Shown here piece after piece: positions 1-6,846 of a stretch of DNA of 16,280 bases. The position numbers were made by a program, and so were the translations under genes. The DNA comes from an uncultured Bacilli bacterium (GTDB lineage: Bacteria; Bacillota_I; Bacilli_A; RF39; UBA660), in NCBI GenBank assembly GCA_934088535.1, contig CAKOJC010000025.1:1-16280 (forward strand), written 5' to 3'. The notes under the pieces are model-generated. The model was not told where the DNA came from. It saw only the letters and a list, made by a program, of their open reading frames with translations, and searched no databases. The stretch's first letter is position 1. Each line of letters opens with the position of its first letter.

Positions 1-120
1 AGCTTCTTTAGAATTATAAAGAAGATAACTAGTTAATATTCCCCAAAAAGGAGCTCCACTTAAAGTAATTACTAAAATACTCAAAGAAAAACTATTTACT
101 TTTTCATTTTTATTTTTCAT
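1..120 (-). CDS. GerAB-like spore germination permease, N-terminal part (cut by window edge)
   Basis: Only the first 40 codons are inside the window. They read as a short charged start (MKNKNEKVNSF) followed by a hydrophobic first membrane helix. The ATG (118-120) overlaps the TGA of the upstream GerAC-like gene (117-119) as ATGA, and an AGGAG ribosome binding site lies about ten bases before it inside that gene, so the two are translationally coupled. In germinant receptors the B subunit is an APC-superfamily-like membrane protein that recognises the germinant. The identity is inferred mainly from operon position after A and C subunits; the 40 visible residues fit a membrane protein but are too few to prove the family. 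Confidence 0.65.
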   Translation of the reverse strand, partial: MKNKNEKVNSFSLSILVITLSGAPFWGILTSYLLYNSKEA

Positions 121-1184
121 AGTTTTATTTCTCCTATAGATGTTATATTAGTATTAGAATTTACTTCAATATTTATATCATTAAGATAGGTGTTCCATTT
201 ATTATCATCTTTAAAATAATTAGTATTATGTTTATATATATAGTTTCCTATACCAATTATGTCAGTGTTATTTTTCTTAATAAAGTTTAATAAATTATTA
301 ATATTATCTTCAATATATTTGTTTGTTAGATTAGTTAATTTTTCTATAGATTTTTTTTCATTTAAGTCATATTTACATTTATAATCTATAATTTTAGTTT
401 TACTTTTATTATCTAAATATAATTTATTATTTTTAAATTTATATTTTGTTTTGATATCTTGTATTTCTATAGAAAAAGTATTATCATCACAGACTATAGT
501 TAGCGAACTTTTATTAGCTTTATTGGTTAATATATTATAAAATATAGATTCATTTTCAGTAAGATTTATTTCTTTAGAATCTTTAAAAGTTATTAAATTA
601 GAAAGATAAAGTACTTCTTTATCATTATTCTTAACTATATCTATTTTAGGATAAATATTATCATAACCTTTTTCAAGGGAGTAGTATGCATATTCTGAGA
701 ATTTTAATGGGGTAGATGATGAGAAAATATTTTGATTGAATTTCATCATTTTTTCTATATATATTGCTGAACTATTATTATCTTTGTATATACTTAATAC
801 TTTATCTTTGATGTTTTGATCTATTACATAAACGAAAAAATTCATTTTTGATTTAGAACTTCTAAGAAAGTAGTCTTTAAAATCTATATTATTTTTAATT
901 ATGGAGTCTGTTACTATTAAGACTTTAAGGTGTGAAATAAATACTTCTTTATTACTTAATTTTGATAATTCTGCGATTGCTTCATTTATTGATGAAGATT
1001 TAGTTGTGAATATTTCTGTGTTACTTTCTTTTTCATTAATTATTAGTTGAGCAGTAACTTCATACATATCATCTGTGTAGTCTATTACTATTCCTGTTAG
1101 GATGGCTAAGTCATTTATTTCTATGTAATCTTTGCATCCAGTAAGTGATAATATCATTATTAAAAGTATCAGTATCTTTTTCAT
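117..1184 (-). CDS. GerAC-like spore germination lipoprotein (Ger(x)C family)
   Basis: A 355-residue secreted lipoprotein. The N-terminus is a classic lipoprotein signal: MKK, a hydrophobic core, then lipobox LTGC with Cys17 as the lipidated residue. The mature start, CKDYIEINDLAILTGIVID, has the Ger(x)C hallmark 'C.d..EI.dla.v.gi.iD'. The family forms the outer, lipid-anchored subunit of the GerA-type receptor in the inner spore membrane, with the A and B subunits. The length is slightly under the usual 370-400. Its ATG (1182-1184) shares one base with the TAA of the A-subunit gene, and AAGGAG lies just upstream, so translation is coupled. Family assignment is strong; the germinant sensed cannot be read from sequence. 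Confidence 0.9.
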   Translation of the reverse strand: MKKILILLIMILSLTGCKDYIEINDLAILTGIVIDYTDDMYEVTAQLIINEKESNTEIFTTKSSSINEAIAELSKLSNKEVFISHLKVLIVTDSIIKNNIDFKDYFLRSSKSKMNFFVYVIDQNIKDKVLSIYKDNNSSAIYIEKMMKFNQNIFSSSTPLKFSEYAYYSLEKGYDNIYPKIDIVKNNDKEVLYLSNLITFKDSKEINLTENESIFYNILTNKANKSSLTIVCDDNTFSIEIQDIKTKYKFKNNKLYLDNKSKTKIIDYKCKYDLNEKKSIEKLTNLTNKYIEDNINNLLNFIKKNNTDIIGIGNYIYKHNTNYFKDDNKWNTYLNDINIEVNSNTNITSIGEIKL

Positions 1185-2578
1185 TATTCTCCTTTATTAC
1201 TATTTTGAGGTAATAGTCCTCTTTTAATTAGTTTTTTTCTTCCTTTTATATTTAGTTTTGGACTTATTGGGTACATAAATGGTTTTCCGAATGATTTAAT
1301 ACTACATAGATTAGTTATTATAAATATGAAACCAAATAGTACTCCAATAATTCCAAATATTGAAGATAATACCATTAAACTATATCTATAGAGTCTTATG
1401 AATGATTGAAAATCATAGTAAACAAAGAATATTGATGAAATTGCTGTTACAGCTACTACTATAACCATAATAGGTGATACTATTCCTGCACTTACTGCTG
1501 CGTCACCTAAAACTAAAGCACCTAATATTGAAAGAGATGTTCCTCTTGATGATGGGGTAAGAGCGTCTCCTTCATAAAGAAGTTCAAAAGTAAACATTAA
1601 ACTGAATGCTTCGATGAGGGCTGGAAAAGGTACATTTGCTCTTTGAAGAGAAAAGTTTATAAGTAAATCAGTCGGAAGAATTTGTTGATCATAAGTAATA
1701 ATAGCAAGGTATATAGATGGAGCAAATATAGTTATAAAAAGTGCTAGTATTCTTATAAATTTAACAAATTCAACGTATAAACTTTTTTGATAAATGTCTT
1801 CATCATTATGAAAGTAATCTATAAAAAATGTTGGTATAATTAAAGCATTACATGAGTTTTCTGATATTATACATATTTTACCTTCTGTAAGACCTTTAGC
1901 TATACTATCTGGTTTTTCAGTTGATTTAATAGATGGAAATGATGATTTATTTTCACCACTAATAAGACTTTTTATATAGTATGTATTTAGTACTTTATCA
2001 CTTGTTATATTACTTATTTTATTTATAGTGCATTCAAGTAATTCTTTATCAACTATATCATTCATATAAAGAATGCTTACTTTAGTTTTAGTTCTTGTAC
2101 CTAGTGTTAATTCTTTCATATAAAGGTTTTCATCTTTAATTCTTTTTCTAACTAGACCTATATTAGTGTTATAGTTTTCATTAAAAGCATCTTTCGGTCC
2201 TTTAATAGTAGGTTCACTAGATGGTTCATTAACACCTCTATCAATATTAGCTCTTGTTTCTAGTGCTATACATTCATCATGATAAATAATAATACTAAAA
2301 CCATTAAATAAGTATTCCATTACATCTTTAGAATCAATATCTATAAAACTAATAGATGGTATATAATTCATAATATCTTTTTTAAGAGAGGTTATAAGTT
2401 CATTTTTAAGTAAACTTCGTTTAGAAATATAATCAAGAATAAATTTATTAGTAAGTGTACTTGAAGATACAGTTTGAATATTAACGATATAAATTTTATT
2501 TAAACCAAAAGAAACTTCTTTTAATTGAAGATCTGGCATATATTCTTTTTTAGATTTTAGTTTACTTATTATATCCAT
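1184..2578 (-). CDS. GerAA/SpoVAF-family spore germination protein
   Basis: A 464-residue A subunit of a GerA-type germinant receptor. The N-terminal half is soluble (about 1-260). The C-terminal half (about 265-430) holds membrane helices and the family's conserved core: PFPALIEAFSLMFTFELL followed by SILGALVLGDAAVSAGIVSP and IMVIVVAVTAISS, close to the usual 'SIVGALVIGEAAV.AGIVSPIMVIVVA.TAI'. The usual EAGIRLP stretch after FELL is changed here to EGDALTPSSRG. The protein ends in a basic tail (KGRKKLIKRGL), also typical. It is the first gene of an A-C-B operon. No good ribosome binding site is visible before the ATG (2576-2578), and the promoter could not be fixed; forespore sigma G control would be expected from the family, not from what is seen. 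Confidence 0.92.
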   Translation of the reverse strand: MDIISKLKSKKEYMPDLQLKEVSFGLNKIYIVNIQTVSSSTLTNKFILDYISKRSLLKNELITSLKKDIMNYIPSISFIDIDSKDVMEYLFNGFSIIIYHDECIALETRANIDRGVNEPSSEPTIKGPKDAFNENYNTNIGLVRKRIKDENLYMKELTLGTRTKTKVSILYMNDIVDKELLECTINKISNITSDKVLNTYYIKSLISGENKSSFPSIKSTEKPDSIAKGLTEGKICIISENSCNALIIPTFFIDYFHNDEDIYQKSLYVEFVKFIRILALFITIFAPSIYLAIITYDQQILPTDLLINFSLQRANVPFPALIEAFSLMFTFELLYEGDALTPSSRGTSLSILGALVLGDAAVSAGIVSPIMVIVVAVTAISSIFFVYYDFQSFIRLYRYSLMVLSSIFGIIGVLFGFIFIITNLCSIKSFGKPFMYPISPKLNIKGRKKLIKRGLLPQNSNKGE

Positions 2579-2593
2579 AATTATATTATTTAC

Positions 2594-2623
2594 TTAATCA
2601 AAATAAAAATACTATGTTATAAT
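2594..2623 (+). promoter_or_regulatory. Candidate housekeeping promoter for the metallophosphoesterase gene
   Basis: An extended -10, TGTTATAAT (TATAAT at 2618-2623 with TG two bases before), lies 18 bases after a weak -35-like TTAATC (2594-2599). The predicted start of transcription (about 2630) would put the GGTGG ribosome binding site almost at the 5' end of the mRNA. The -10 is convincing; the -35 is not. Confidence 0.45.
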
Positions 2624-2639
2624 TGTTTTGGTGGTAAAT

Positions 2640-3713
2640 ATGTTTTATGTAATAGGTATTTTATTTTTTATATTCTTCATGTTTTCAACACTTGTTTTTT
2701 ATAAATATTTATATAAAGTTTGTGATAAATTAAAGATTAAGATTAATAAAAATATTTTATGTATTATAAGTATAGTGATATTTTATGGTAGTTTAATATT
2801 TGGTATGATGAATAAGTATGTTTCAATATTTTTAATATTTATACTTTATTTAATACTTGTATATTTAGTAGTTATGTTATTTTATAAATTCTTAAAGAAG
2901 TATAAATGGTTTATGAAAATATATTTGATAGTACCAGTTATTATTAGTTTATTAAGTATAATTTATGGGATATATAATATTTATGATATTATAAGTATTA
3001 GTTATGATATAAGTTCTAATGGCAAGTTAAATAATAAATATAAAGGAATACTTATTACTGATTTACATTATGGTCTTGCAGTTCAGGGTAAAGGTTTAGA
3101 AAATGTTGTTAATGAAATAAATGAGTTAGATCCTGATTTTGTATTTCTTGTTGGTGATATAGTTGATGAAAGTACTACATTAGATGGAATGAAGGAATGT
3201 TTTAAAATATTAGGTGGACTTAAAACTAATTATGGAATATTCTATAGTTATGGTAATCATGATGAAAATATTTATAGTAATGAAAAGAATTATAGTAAGG
3301 AAACATTAAGTAATACTATAAAAGGAAATGGTATTAATATTTTGGAAGATACTAGTTATAGAATAAATGATGAACTTACTGTTATAGGAAGAAGTAACGG
3401 ATATAAAAAGAGTGTTAGTAATTTAGTTAGTGAAGTAAATAGTGATGACTATAAAATTATACTTGCTCATATACCAATAGATTATAAAAATATTAAAGAT
3501 AATGGTGTTGATTTAGTACTTAGTGGACACACTCATGCTGGTCAAATATTCCCATCTAAATTATTTCAAGAAGTATTCAAAACAGCTGATATGGTTTATG
3601 GTTATGAGAAAGATGATAATTTTAATAAAGTAGTTACAGCTGGTATAGCAGGATGGGGAATTCCAATTAGAACTGATGAACATTCTGAATATGTAATTCT
3701 TAATATAAAATAA
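2640..3713 (+). CDS. Membrane-anchored calcineurin-like metallophosphoesterase
   Basis: A 357-residue protein. The first ~125 residues are mostly hydrophobic and hold about four membrane helices. The rest is a calcineurin-like phosphoesterase domain with all metal-binding blocks in order: TDLH (140-143), GDIVDE (172-177), GNHDE (205-209), AHIP (276-279) and GHTHAGQIFP (296-305). This layout is that of the YaeI/YpbG/YkuE-type membrane phosphoesterases; the substrate is not known from sequence. I chose ATG 2640 over an in-frame TTG at 2628 because GGTGG at 2630-2634 is well spaced for it. It is divergent from the germination operon, with about 60 bases between them, and ends at a bidirectional terminator. 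Confidence 0.88.
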   Translation: MFYVIGILFFIFFMFSTLVFYKYLYKVCDKLKIKINKNILCIISIVIFYGSLIFGMMNKYVSIFLIFILYLILVYLVVMLFYKFLKKYKWFMKIYLIVPVIISLLSIIYGIYNIYDIISISYDISSNGKLNNKYKGILITDLHYGLAVQGKGLENVVNEINELDPDFVFLVGDIVDESTTLDGMKECFKILGGLKTNYGIFYSYGNHDENIYSNEKNYSKETLSNTIKGNGINILEDTSYRINDELTVIGRSNGYKKSVSNLVSEVNSDDYKIILAHIPIDYKNIKDNGVDLVLSGHTHAGQIFPSKLFQEVFKTADMVYGYEKDDNFNKVVTAGIAGWGIPIRTDEHSEYVILNIK

Positions 3714-3743
3714 AAAAGTGTAATCTTGCGATTACATTTTTTT
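3712..3743. terminator. Bidirectional intrinsic terminator between convergent genes
   Basis: A hairpin with stem TGTAATC (3719-3725), loop TTGC and arm GATTACA (3730-3736) is flanked by an A-run on the left and a T-run on the right. It therefore works as a terminator on both strands, for the phosphoesterase gene (plus) and the M48 protease gene (minus), whose stop codon begins at the edge of the T-run. Confidence 0.88.
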
Positions 3744-5307
3744 AATTGATTGCAAAGAATAATAGTGCTATTAAAGCTACTATATAGATTGCTATTTGTA
3801 AACTATATGTCCATATCTTTTTAGGCTTACCATCTACTATCATTTCATATACTTCTACATATGGTACTGGACTTCTTCGATACCATCCTTTTATTGTAAC
3901 TTCTTTATCAAAATTTTGTTGAAGTTTAAATAATGCAAATATTTTATTAACTATATAAAGTGGTTGATTATAGTCTACGAATATAATACCTGTTTCATCT
4001 TTTATAACAAAGTCTTCATTAAATGTACATCCAGGATTACCACGTCCAATAATTGTTCCTTTTAATTCACATGGAATACATGTTACATCAGATACTTTTA
4101 CTTCTCCTAGAAGATCACTTACTGTTGTTTTTTCATAATTAGTTTTGTGTCTTCTTTTAAATTTAATAAATGATAGAACTAATGTTATAAATAAGCCAAC
4201 AATTAATATATATTTATTATCTTTTATAATTCCTAGTATTAATGAAGTTATAAGAGCTACTGTAGGTATTATAAGTATTATTAATTCTAATATAAAGTCA
4301 TCTACATATGATTCAGGTTTTACTAAATCAAATTTTATATATGCTTCTTCATTATATTTAGGAGCTAGCGCGGAAATGGCTTCTAATCTTTTTGAAATTA
4401 ATGGGTGAGTTGAGTTTATTTCATACCATTTAGCCCATGGATTCCATAATTCCCATTTCATTGCATTTTTAATTTTATCTTTTGATGCTTTTCCATTTTC
4501 AATACTGCATACTGTCATTGATTTAGATGTTTTTACATCAAATATACCAAGTGCATTATTTTTAGATACGTTGTGTTTTGTAGTTTTAGGAGTAGTACTT
4601 AAACCAAATCCAATTTTAACAAGGGCTTCAGCAAGTGATGATGGCTTTTTAGTTTCATCAACTGAGAATTTGTCAGCTTTATATTCTCTTGTTCTTGATA
4701 ACCATAATATTAAGTATTGACTAACTATATACAATACATATGCAACTGCAGAAATAATTACTTTTGCTTTTGCATTATCGCTATCATCTGAATCCATACC
4801 ACTTGTTGCTTCATATATAGCGTAGAATACTAAAGGTATTATTTGTACTGCTGTCATTATTAACATATCATAGTGTATTACGTGTCCAAGTTCGTGTGCT
4901 ACTACAGCTTTTACTTCGTCTTCAGTAAGTAAATTAACTATACCATCAGTAAGTACTATTCTTGCATCATTTTTAAATCTACCATATGTAAATGCATTAG
5001 GTGCTCCATCATGTATAATACCAATTCTTGGATATTTCATGTTGTATTTTTTACAGGTAGTTTCAATAAATTCTTTTAAATAATCTGGTATTTTTTCATC
5101 AAATTTGGCTTTGTAAAACCATTTCATTGTTAAGTCTGTTAACCATGGAGCTATTAAAAATTGAATTATTATAATTCCAATACTAATATAAATAGCTATA
5201 CCTATATCTTGACCTGTTAAATATGCTATTAATATTATTACTGCACTTAGGAGTCCATATAAACATGTTATTGTTAGTAGTGAAACTCCAATTAAACTTT
5301 TTTTCAT
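3742..5307 (-). CDS. M48-family membrane zinc metalloprotease with C-terminal extension (HtpX-like)
   Basis: A 521-residue membrane protease. Two N-terminal helices (about 7-30, 34-55) are followed by the protease domain: HELGH at 138-142 gives two zinc-binding His and the catalytic Glu, E208 in SRTREYKAD is the third ligand, and STHPLISKRLEAI is the usual motif near the end of the domain. Two further helices follow (about 335-380), then an unusual ~125-residue C-terminal part containing a small beta-rich region (CELKGTIIGRGNPG, DETGIIFVDYNQPL, KEVTIKGWYRRSP) and a last membrane helix. HtpX-type proteins are about 290 residues, so the tail is extra. The family degrades damaged membrane proteins. 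AAGGATG upstream of the ATG is the likely ribosome binding site. The region in front of its start is the truncated surface-protein gene, so its promoter would lie inside that remnant. Confidence 0.88.
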   Translation of the reverse strand: MKKSLIGVSLLTITCLYGLLSAVIILIAYLTGQDIGIAIYISIGIIIIQFLIAPWLTDLTMKWFYKAKFDEKIPDYLKEFIETTCKKYNMKYPRIGIIHDGAPNAFTYGRFKNDARIVLTDGIVNLLTEDEVKAVVAHELGHVIHYDMLIMTAVQIIPLVFYAIYEATSGMDSDDSDNAKAKVIISAVAYVLYIVSQYLILWLSRTREYKADKFSVDETKKPSSLAEALVKIGFGLSTTPKTTKHNVSKNNALGIFDVKTSKSMTVCSIENGKASKDKIKNAMKWELWNPWAKWYEINSTHPLISKRLEAISALAPKYNEEAYIKFDLVKPESYVDDFILELIILIIPTVALITSLILGIIKDNKYILIVGLFITLVLSFIKFKRRHKTNYEKTTVSDLLGEVKVSDVTCIPCELKGTIIGRGNPGCTFNEDFVIKDETGIIFVDYNQPLYIVNKIFALFKLQQNFDKEVTIKGWYRRSPVPYVEVYEMIVDGKPKKIWTYSLQIAIYIVALIALLFFAIN

Positions 5308-5321
5308 ATATCACATCCTTA

Positions 5322-5813
5322 TCATATGGCTATGATTATGAAGTAGAAGCTTCTGGAACTAATACAGTAAAAGAAGAAGAATACAATGTAACTGGTGAAG
5401 CATCAAAAGATATTATGGAACCAAGATATTCTCTAGATGTAACAATAGAAACTAAAAAATATGAAAAAATATATGGTACTTTAATTGTTAAGTATGTTGA
5501 TAAAGCAGGTAAAGAATTTGCTGAAACTATCGAAACAACTGAAATAGTTGGAACAGATTATGTAACTGTTAAAAAAGAATTTGAAGGTTATGAGTTTATT
5601 GAAGTAACTGGAGATAAAACAGAGGGTAAATATATTGACGGAACATTAACTGTTATATGTGTTTATGAATTTGTAGATGGTAAAGGTGGAGATGAAGAAC
5701 CAAAGGATGTACCAAATACAGGAATAGCTGATGATAACGCTCTTGAATATATTACAATATTTAGTATGTTAACTTTAATTGGAGCAGTTGTTATTAGAAA
5801 GAAAATTGCTTAG
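5322..5813 (+). pseudogene. 3' remnant of a MucBP-domain, LPXTG-like surface protein
   Basis: An open frame encodes the C-terminal end of a cell-surface protein: a beta-rich stretch beginning near YGYDYEVEASG, one MucBP-like domain (from GTLIVKYVDKAGKEF to TLTVICVYEF), an acidic linker, the sortase-like motif VPNTG, a hydrophobic helix and the basic tail RKKIA. The open frame continues upstream, but there it is antisense to the start of the M48 protease gene and is not surface-protein-like. No ATG, GTG or TTG with a ribosome binding site lies near the beginning; the only internal ATG in frame (5415) has none. The 5' part of the gene therefore seems to be missing and the break lies at about 5308-5325. 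It still has a good terminator. An assembly join, or a silent cassette that gains a 5' end by DNA inversion, are alternatives to decay. Confidence 0.7.
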
Positions 5814-5816
5814 ATG

Positions 5817-5840
5817 AAAACCTCATTTTGAGGTTTTTTT
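5817..5840 (+). terminator. Intrinsic terminator after the surface-protein remnant
   Basis: A perfect hairpin, AAAACCTCA (5817-5825), loop TTT, TGAGGTTTT (5829-5837), runs into a T-tract, four bases after the TAG stop. Confidence 0.92.
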
Positions 5841-5892
5841 GTTTACTTAATCTTTGCTGTGTGTTATTCTTAAAATAGAGGTGTTATAGAAA

Positions 5893-6630
5893 ATGGAAAA
5901 TAAGAAAAGTGTTAACGCAGTATTGTTAATATTACTTGTAATTGCATTATGTGCAGCAGGTGTTTTTGGTTATATGTGGTATAAAGGAAAAAATATTAAT
6001 TGTCCAAAATGTGAAGAAACAAAAATTAATGATAAAAATAATGATAAAGTTGAAACTAAAAAAGTTAGTGTGGCTGATGCAGTAAATACTATATCTCAAT
6101 ATTTTGGTACTTATAATGGAAATAAGATAAAGATTGTTATTCCTAAGATAATTGGTGGCGGAGATAATTCTGAAAAATTAAATAAGAAAATACTAGATAC
6201 TGTTGTTTCAAAAATAATACTTCCAATTGAAGAATGTGACACAGATCAAAATCCAAAGGGATGCGAAAATGGTTCTGTTGCAGATATAAATGTAAAATAT
6301 AAATCACTTATAAAGAATGATACAGTTAGTATTCTAGTAGAAGTTGAATTATATCCATGGAATGCAAGTGGAGATGGAAAATTTGAATATAATTATTTCT
6401 ATGATATAAAAAATGATAAAATTTTAACAGCGACAGATGCTCTTGAAAAGAATGGATATACTAATGACAAGTATTTAAAAGAAATAACAAAGTGTTATGA
6501 TGAAGATTATAATGAAGTTAAATGTACTATAAATCACATTAAAGAAGAAATTAATACTGAAAATAATTGTACTTATGTTGATATTTCTAATAATAATTTA
6601 AGTATACATTTTGAAGATTTTTGTGTTTAA
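5893..6630 (+). CDS. Membrane-anchored protein of unknown function with CPKC motif
   Basis: A 245-residue protein with one N-terminal membrane helix (about 9-30) and a large outside part. Right after the helix comes CPKC (37-40), a possible disulfide or metal pair. The outer domain carries further Cys (ECDTDQNPKGCENG, KCYDED, VKCTI, NNCTY and FCV at the end), which suggests disulfides. The segment 'YNYFYDIKNDKILTATDALEKNGY' in its second half recalls the beta-strand plus 'L.dl' helix of DUF4163/DUF3298 (PdaC/RsiV-like) domains, but that is a weak impression. AGAGGTG (5877-5883) is a good ribosome binding site for ATG 5893. A promoter is probable in 5842-5876 (TAAAAT at 5871-5876) but without a clear -35. 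I see no terminator after it. Confidence 0.75.
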   Translation: MENKKSVNAVLLILLVIALCAAGVFGYMWYKGKNINCPKCEETKINDKNNDKVETKKVSVADAVNTISQYFGTYNGNKIKIVIPKIIGGGDNSEKLNKKILDTVVSKIILPIEECDTDQNPKGCENGSVADINVKYKSLIKNDTVSILVEVELYPWNASGDGKFEYNYFYDIKNDKILTATDALEKNGYTNDKYLKEITKCYDEDYNEVKCTINHIKEEINTENNCTYVDISNNNLSIHFEDFCV

Positions 6631-6633
6631 AAT

Positions 6634-6662
6634 TTGACTTTATGAAATATGTATGATATATT
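6634..6662 (+). promoter_or_regulatory. Promoter of the 32-codon peptide gene
   Basis: TTGACT (6634-6639), a 17-base spacer and TATATT (6657-6662) make a good housekeeping-type promoter just after the stop of the preceding gene. Transcription would start at about 6669, giving a leader of about 27 bases with the AAAGGAG ribosome binding site of the small ORF. Confidence 0.65.
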
Positions 6663-6695
6663 TTTGTTGAATTTAAAGAGAAAGGAGTGGAAAAA

Positions 6696-6794
6696 ATGAA
6701 GATTTTGAATTTAAATTTAAATGTTTTTGATGATAAGAGTTTTGATAAAGGAAGTGGGAATCTTCTATGTTTTCCACAAACTTTAAACGTTTAA
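6696..6794 (+). CDS. 32-residue peptide (leader peptide or small exported peptide)
   Basis: A short ORF of 32 codons ending in TAA (6792-6794). Evidence that it is translated: AAAGGAG (6680-6686) sits nine bases before the ATG, there is a good promoter before it, and its own terminator begins 12 bases after the stop. The peptide has an N-terminal repeat-like half (KILNLNLNVF), an Asp/Lys middle (DDKSFDKGSG) and a hydrophobic end with a single Cys25 (NLLCFPQTLNV). It has no signal peptide, no amphipathic helix and does not match the AgrD plan, so I do not recognise a family. The ABC exporter starts 52 bases after its stop. Two roles fit: a leader peptide whose translation controls the terminator, or the precursor of a small peptide exported by the neighbour. 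The sequence alone does not choose between them. Confidence 0.6.
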   Translation: MKILNLNLNVFDDKSFDKGSGNLLCFPQTLNV

Positions 6795-6806
6795 TATTAA
6801 ATAGTT

Positions 6807-6836
6807 AGACTACTCTTATCTGGGTAGTCTTTTTTT
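6807..6836 (+). terminator. Intrinsic terminator/attenuator between the peptide gene and the ABC exporter
   Basis: AGACTACTC (6807-6815) pairs with GGGTAGTCT (6822-6830; one T-G wobble) around loop TTATCT, followed by a run of T to 6836. The exporter's ribosome binding site GGAGGT begins at the very next base, so a read-through transcript is needed to express the exporter unless it has another promoter; I see none between the two genes. The bases ACTCTTATC (6812-6820), covering the top of the stem and most of the loop, are a perfect reverse complement of GATAAGAGT (6732-6740) inside the peptide ORF, which could act as an antiterminator. Confidence 0.82.
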
Positions 6837-6846
6837 GGAGGTAGTT

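Noticed and set aside
117..119. UGA read as tryptophan (genetic code 4)
   Set aside because: The TGA at 117-119 ends the GerAC-like gene in a typical ATGA overlap, Trp codons are TGG throughout, and no ORF needs UGA read-through.
2604..2619. CATAGTA on the minus strand as a sigma G-type -10 for the germination operon
   Set aside because: It fits CATNNTA, but no GMATA-like -35 lies at the right distance; a single short match in AT-rich DNA is not enough.
4145..4408. 87-codon plus-strand open frame
   Set aside because: It lies entirely antisense to the M48 protease membrane region; it has no ribosome binding site and no protein-like pattern.
6696..6794. Peptide ORF as an AgrD-type autoinducer precursor
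   Set aside because: It has no amphipathic N-terminal helix, no acidic C-terminal recognition tail with Pro-Glu, and no AgrB nearby.
6783..6794. Palindrome TTAAACGTTTAA at the end of the peptide ORF
   Set aside because: It is a perfect 12-base palindrome but without a loop, and such palindromes are frequent in AT-rich DNA; no second copy was noticed.
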